Assembly: GCF_003992615.1 (NCBI RefSeq)
Contig: NZ_RZMY01000018.1
Location: 490,481-554,480, forward strand
Direction: 5' to 3'
Source of the DNA: Flagellimonas beolgyonensis
Lineage (GTDB): Bacteria; Bacteroidota; Bacteroidia; Flavobacteriales; Flavobacteriaceae
Length of the DNA: 64,000 nt
Position numbers and translations under genes: made by a program. This document shows, one piece after another, positions 60,112 to 64,000 of this stretch; positions within the stretch are counted from its first letter, which is position 1, and each line of letters starts with the position of its first letter. Under the pieces are notes generated by a model. It did no database searches. It had not been told where the DNA came from and was given only the letters and a program-made list of their open reading frames with translations.

Positions 60112-60549
60112 TTAGCGCTTCAAATAGGTCAATCCCACTTCGAGTCCGGTTGCCAGTTCATATAGACTGGTGCTCTCCAACATATGCCTCAGGTCGGTCC
60201 GGATATCCACAAACTTATCGTGCAGGGGACAGGGTTTATCCGCATCGCACTCCTTGAGCCCAAGTCCGCAACCCACGTATATTTGGTCCCCGTCAATGGC
60301 CTTGACGATCAAGTTCAATTTCACGGTTTCCATATCGGTACGTTCAATTTCAAAACCTCCTGTGGGCCCTTTTACGGAATGGATGACATTGTTTCTGGAC
60401 AGCTGTTGCAAAATCTTGGCGGTGAAGGCAATGGGAGAGTCGATTTCCTCGGCAATCTCATTGACACTGACACGTCTGCCTTCCAAGGATTGCAGGGCAA
60501 TATAGACCGCTGCCCGAATTCCATATTCACAAGCTTTTGAAAACATCAT
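60112..60549 (-). CDS. Rrf2-family Fe-S regulator 2
   Basis: A 145-aa winged-helix regulator (SKACEYGIRAAVYIALQSL; VNEIAEEIDSPIAFTAKILQQLSRNNVIHSVKGPTGGF) with three Cys ligands (C94, C101, C107: VGCGLGLKECDADKPCPLH). It is a paralogue of the regulator at 55160. It is upstream of ric with its own motif-1 promoter, so it probably represses itself, ric and the globin until NO damages its cluster. Confidence 0.93.
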   Translation of the reverse strand: MMFSKACEYGIRAAVYIALQSLEGRRVSVNEIAEEIDSPIAFTAKILQQLSRNNVIHSVKGPTGGFEIERTDMETVKLNLIVKAIDGDQIYVGCGLGLKECDADKPCPLHDKFVDIRTDLRHMLESTSLYELATGLEVGLTYLKR

Positions 60550-60566
60550 GGGAAACTATTTCAGTA

Positions 60567-60604
60567 CAAAGATACGTTTTAAACTAATTCGGACAAATTT
60601 ATCC
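60567..60604 (-). promoter_or_regulatory. Rrf2-2 promoter with motif-1 operator
   Basis: An ideal Bacteroidota promoter on the minus strand: TTTG (60597-60594), 19-bp spacer, TATCTTTG (60574-60567). The -33 TTTG lies inside the palindrome GGACAAATTTATCC (60591-60604), so the bound regulator would exclude polymerase. Confidence 0.85.
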
Positions 60605-60685
60605 TTTATTATTTTTTTGATCCGTGGAACGATGTTTGCCAAATATATTGGTTAATGGTTGTGGTTTGATGCATCGCTTAAATAA

Positions 60686-61915
60686 TTAGGGGGACAACCG
60701 ATTCTTTAGAAGCATCCAAAACAAAGATATAGGTATCAAAATACTGCTCACGGCCAACGTTTCGATATAGCCGTCCAATAGGTGCCATTGCAACCATCCA
60801 GCCATACCTTTATAAAAGATCAGGATTTCCATGGTCAGGAACCCTAAAAAGTACCATTGAAACGGTCTTCTTGAAACCTGGAACAGCTTGAAATAATCCA
60901 TCAAGAAGAAGAGTCCTATACTGATCACGCCCAAAAAGGTCAAATGCAGGTATCCAATGATCAGGTCAATATGACGAATGGCCATTTGTGCAAAATAGGG
61001 GAGTGTGGTCAGGAGTTGCAACAGCAGTTTTATGCAAAACAGGACCACAACCCATTTGAGGAGGATCTCCTGCCACTTGGTGAGGAGCAGTCTGGCAGTC
61101 TCCCCTTTGAACTGTGTCCACAAAACCACAAAGGCACCCAATTGGGCCAAGGTCCCAATACCTGCAAGGACATGCACCGTTGGGGATGGATCCGTCCAAA
61201 GTGTGGAGAGGAAAAAAGTAAGTACGATTCCAATGTTCATGCTCCAAAAAAAGCGGGAGAACCTTTTTTTGGGGAATACCATGCCCTTTTGTTCCAAGGT
61301 AAAAAGAACCAATCCGATCAAGGCCAAGACCATCCACCCGTTGTACTGAAAATGGAGGTAAAAGTATATGGCGATGCGATACCAAATGGATTGGGAACCC
61401 AGGGCGGTCATGATCATGCCAAGGGCCCAAGGCCCCAAACTGGAGATGACCATATACCAAAGGGCCGCCCTCATACACTGCAGTGCCCTACTATCCTTAT
61501 GTTTGGGGTCGATATTTTTTAGGAAATGATGGAAAAAGATATAGGACATGATCAAAAACAACGTGGAAAAAATGATCGAGAACAAGGCATAGCCTTGGAA
61601 CGGAAAGGTCAGCAGCATACCCATCAATGTTCCCTGTGTTGCCCAAAAAATCCAGTTGTATCTCTTATGGGCCGTTGTATCATTTTTCACAAAACAATAA
61701 TGAAGGATGGTGGTCAGTGCAACATACACCCATCCCAAAAGGGCAATGTGCGAGTGGGCATGGACCATAAACCGGTAATCAAAGGTGAAGGAGGACAAGG
61801 GATAAAAGCGCAACAGCACACCGAGGATGGCGGCAATGGCAAAATAGAGCATGGCCACCAGGGCATGTCGTTGGTATTTCCTTTTGCTCGCTTGGATGTT
61901 GTTCAAATGGTCCAC
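60686..61915 (-). CDS. NorB/CcoN-like membrane protein of the nos operon
   Basis: About 409 aa from GTG 61915 (VDHLNNIQASKRKYQRH), 8 bp downstream of nosY and preceded by AGGAAAGG; the longer frame overlaps nosY and is rejected. About 11-12 helices with conserved His: FMVHAHSHIALLGWVYVAL, FYLHFQYNGW, IRHIDLIIGYLHLTFLG. The pattern resembles catalytic subunit I of haem-copper oxidases and NorB (compare NHAHAALMGVYG), but the full set of metal ligands cannot be assured. Probably a haem-binding electron-transfer or related protein serving nitrous oxide reduction. Confidence 0.75.
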   Translation of the reverse strand: MDHLNNIQASKRKYQRHALVAMLYFAIAAILGVLLRFYPLSSFTFDYRFMVHAHSHIALLGWVYVALTTILHYCFVKNDTTAHKRYNWIFWATQGTLMGMLLTFPFQGYALFSIIFSTLFLIMSYIFFHHFLKNIDPKHKDSRALQCMRAALWYMVISSLGPWALGMIMTALGSQSIWYRIAIYFYLHFQYNGWMVLALIGLVLFTLEQKGMVFPKKRFSRFFWSMNIGIVLTFFLSTLWTDPSPTVHVLAGIGTLAQLGAFVVLWTQFKGETARLLLTKWQEILLKWVVVLFCIKLLLQLLTTLPYFAQMAIRHIDLIIGYLHLTFLGVISIGLFFLMDYFKLFQVSRRPFQWYFLGFLTMEILIFYKGMAGWLQWHLLDGYIETLAVSSILIPISLFWMLLKNRLSP

Positions 61916-61922
61916 ACCTTTC

Positions 61923-62705
61923 CTAAAAATCCTTTCGTTTGGCCTTGTATCCCAGCACCAATAACGGTAAGCCGGTCCAGCAAACAAGGATTGCCATGGA
62001 AACCAAAAACCCAATGTCGGTCCCGAAAAACTTTTTAAAGATGGCCCCGGTATACCCCAAAAGGGCAGAGATGTCCAATTTAAGCAGTATGAGTATCCGT
62101 GAGAGGTCAATGGGGTTGAGCATGGTGGCCACCAAGGAAAATGTATCCAAGGGATATTCCTCAAAAACAATGAGTGACATTAAAAAGAGCCCGTCATAGA
62201 CCACGGCCAAAAAAAGCCATAAGAGAACGGCGTACCCAAAACCCTTGATCTTGTTTTCGTTGGATATGGCAATGACGAATGACAGACCCACAAAGATGAA
62301 GGTCAGAAAGGACCCTGTAACCAGCAGGAGTGAGAAGTCAAAAATGGCATCGCTCCGCAAAAGCCCATAGAGGAGAAAAGGGATGCCGAGTCCAAGAACC
62401 AGACTCATGGTCAGGGAACCCGCCACACCCAAATACTGGCCCATAAAAATGGAGGTGCGATTGATGGGCTGTGCCAAGAGCAGTTCGGTAAACTCCCGGG
62501 AATTGTAATAGTACATCACCCCGAAAATGGTCCCTATCAATGGAATAAGGACGATGATCACGTTCATTAGGGTGATCACGGCCTTGGAGACATCGTTGTT
62601 CAGGAACAACAATACAAACCCCAGAATCAAGTAAAATAAAAAATAGACATAGCTCCAGCGGCTACGGATAAGGTCGTAAAAACTATATTTCAGTATTTTC
62701 AGCAT
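61923..62705 (-). CDS. nosY: ABC transporter permease NosY
   Basis: A 260-aa permease with six membrane helices and the family segment MNVIIVLIPLIGTIFGVMYYYNSREFTELLLAQPINRTSIF. With NosF and NosD it matures the CuZ centre of nitrous oxide reductase. Its start overlaps nosF by 23 bp. Confidence 0.93.
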   Translation of the reverse strand: MLKILKYSFYDLIRSRWSYVYFLFYLILGFVLLFLNNDVSKAVITLMNVIIVLIPLIGTIFGVMYYYNSREFTELLLAQPINRTSIFMGQYLGVAGSLTMSLVLGLGIPFLLYGLLRSDAIFDFSLLLVTGSFLTFIFVGLSFVIAISNENKIKGFGYAVLLWLFLAVVYDGLFLMSLIVFEEYPLDTFSLVATMLNPIDLSRILILLKLDISALLGYTGAIFKKFFGTDIGFLVSMAILVCWTGLPLLVLGYKAKRKDF

Positions 62706-63411
62706 GGTTTTCAGAAGTGGTTAGGGTTGCAATGGCATGTTCAAAACTGGTCTGCCCAGTCTGTTTCTTAAGTTCGGGGATGGTTCCCTTAAAGTAAATG
62801 TCACCTTCCAACAGGTATACGATCTGGTCGGCCATTTCTTCTACAAATTGCATGATATGGGAGGTGATGAGGATGGTCTTTCCATTGGACTTTTCCTTCA
62901 AGATCAACTCCTTCAAACGAATCAGGGCCATGGGGTCCAGCCCCGTGGTAGGTTCATCGAGAATGAGCAAGGGGCTGTCGAACATAAAGGTCAGTACAAT
63001 GTTCACCTTTTGTTTGGTGCCCCCGGAGAGGGTGGACAGTTTTTTATCCAGAAAGGGTCCAAGGCCAAATAGGTCTATCAATTCCTTTTCAGCACTGGGA
63101 CTGTTCCGCAGGTCCTTGATCATATGGATAAGCTCCTTCACTTTGATGTTCGGTGGAAAGTTGGCAATCTGTGGGAGATAATCGATCTGCTTGCGGTACT
63201 TCCATTGTTTTTTGATAGGCTTGTCCAGCACAGTTATGTGACCCTTATCAGGAAGCACCATGCCCAGGATACTCTTGATCAAGGTGGTCTTTCCCGAACC
63301 GTTAGGGCCCAAAATGGCATAGATCTGGCCCTTGTCTATGGTCAGGTCGACACCTTTCAATACCTGGTTCTTGCCAAACTGTTTGTGCAGGTCTTTTATC
63401 GTTATGGTCAT
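62683..63411 (-). CDS. nosF: ABC transporter ATPase NosF
   Basis: A 242-aa ABC ATPase: Walker A GPNGSGKTTL (residues 34-43), signature LSGGTKQKV near 135, Walker B LLILDEPTTGLDP near 155, and H-loop ITSH. Energises CuZ assembly with NosY. It overlaps nosD by 4 bp and nosY by 23 bp. Confidence 0.95.
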   Translation of the reverse strand: MTITIKDLHKQFGKNQVLKGVDLTIDKGQIYAILGPNGSGKTTLIKSILGMVLPDKGHITVLDKPIKKQWKYRKQIDYLPQIANFPPNIKVKELIHMIKDLRNSPSAEKELIDLFGLGPFLDKKLSTLSGGTKQKVNIVLTFMFDSPLLILDEPTTGLDPMALIRLKELILKEKSNGKTILITSHIMQFVEEMADQIVYLLEGDIYFKGTIPELKKQTGQTSFEHAIATLTTSENHAENTEI

Positions 63412-64000
63412 GATCGTATTTTCATTAAAGGTTGGGCATCTTTTAAATTGTCCGGGGTGAACACCGGGGAGACCCTTTCGGAGAAATCAATGATATCCAT
63501 GAAAAGACTCCGCAACAGGACAATGGTCTCCGGAGTGCGGTTCACTACATACGAAAAGAGCTTGACCGGACGGTAGGGCACATCCCCGATACCATCCTTG
63601 TCCAGATCATATCCGGTATAGCCACTCCAAAAGTTGCCCTCGAACACATTGTCGTTCAATTTGCTGTTATAAGAAATATCGAAGGAGTTGTACAAGAAAT
63701 TATTGCCCCTGAAACTATTGGTATAGCAGGCCCCTATCACCCTAATGGCCCAACCATTGCCTATAAAATCGTTGTTGGTATACCGGATTCGGTTAGATCC
63801 CTCAATATTGATACCGATGGTGTTTTCCTCAAAGGTATTTCCAATGATCTCTGCATCATTGATTTCCTTCAACAACATGCCGTAAGCGGCAGTTCCCCAA
63901 TTCTTGCGGAAGGTATTGTTCTTCATGGTGATGAACTTGGAGAACATGACCGCAACACCGGCACCATTGTTTTCAAAAGTGTTTTGGGTATAGATATCGT
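63408..64000 (-). CDS. nosD: NosD, nitrous oxide reductase maturation protein (partial)
   Basis: The frame is open to the edge of the window (about 197 residues seen); the N-terminal part lies outside. It is a right-handed beta-helix of NosD/CASH type with repeats such as NTFEENTIGINIEGSNRIRYTNNDFIGNG and NNFLYNSFDISYNSKLNDNVFEGNFWSGY, ending DKDGIGDVPYRP. NosD is a periplasmic partner of NosFY. The structural gene nosZ is expected beyond the edge. Confidence 0.9.
   Translation of the reverse strand, partial: DIYTQNTFENNGAGVAVMFSKFITMKNNTFRKNWGTAAYGMLLKEINDAEIIGNTFEENTIGINIEGSNRIRYTNNDFIGNGWAIRVIGACYTNSFRGNNFLYNSFDISYNSKLNDNVFEGNFWSGYTGYDLDKDGIGDVPYRPVKLFSYVVNRTPETIVLLRSLFMDIIDFSERVSPVFTPDNLKDAQPLMKIRS

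Overview
The window is DNA of a member of the Bacteroidota, most likely a marine or sediment Flavobacteriaceae. The evidence is the CTnDOT-type tra genes (traE, F, G, I, J, K, M, N), a SusC/SusD pair, small flavobacterial families (DUF6520, DUF2024, RteC), promoters with -7 boxes of the form TAnnTTTG, and few Shine-Dalgarno sites. There are no rRNA or tRNA genes and no CRISPR array. The integrase and attachment sites of the element are not visible.

Region 1 (about 0.3-19.5 kb) is the backbone of an integrative conjugative element. It holds a ParB-like protein, a Fic protein with an iterated repeat at its start, a leftward type IV secretion operon (traE to traN), a nucleoid-associated protein plus a four-helix membrane protein as cargo, SSB, a RadC/JAB protein, a BfmA-type accessory protein, a MobB-type relaxase and a VirD4-like coupling protein. 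Region 2 (about 19.7-33.4 kb) is accessory DNA. A Cys-rich MarR regulator with a matching operator at three promoters is followed by a 1.6-kaa exonuclease-RecQ-UvrD fusion. Next comes an AT-rich defence island: a Gabija pair (gajA, gajB), a downstream pair coding a PD-(D/E)XK-like protein and a protein with an SSB-like C-terminal tail, an XRE-like regulator on a 32-bp operator, and a probable structured RNA transcribed divergently from it.

Region 3 (about 33.9-49.2 kb) has a SusC/SusD/metalloprotease operon. Convergent to it lies a MauE, beta-propeller and DUF6520 operon. A broken AraC regulator (in-frame stop) and a broken neighbour (frameshift) sit between two sets of tandem AraC-like sites, one before the MauE operon and one before an alpha-oxoamine synthase-acyltransferase fusion gene. 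RteC, a small HTH protein, a replication-initiation-like protein and a DnaC-like ATPase follow, and these again belong to the mobile element. Its right end is probably near 49.2 kb.

Region 4 (about 49.2-64 kb) looks chromosomal. It has tryptophan 2,3-dioxygenase with a cupin, and then a nitrogen-oxide regulon: truncated haemoglobin, quinol nitric oxide reductase with a QueD-like protein, two Rrf2 Fe-S regulators, anaerobic ribonucleotide reductase with its activase, hemerythrin and Ric/YtfE repair proteins, and the end of a nos operon (nosD, nosF, nosY and a NorB-like membrane protein). Two different palindromic operator types can be read upstream of these genes, one with each Rrf2 gene. The region therefore looks like a two-regulator circuit that detoxifies NO and adapts nucleotide synthesis to low oxygen.
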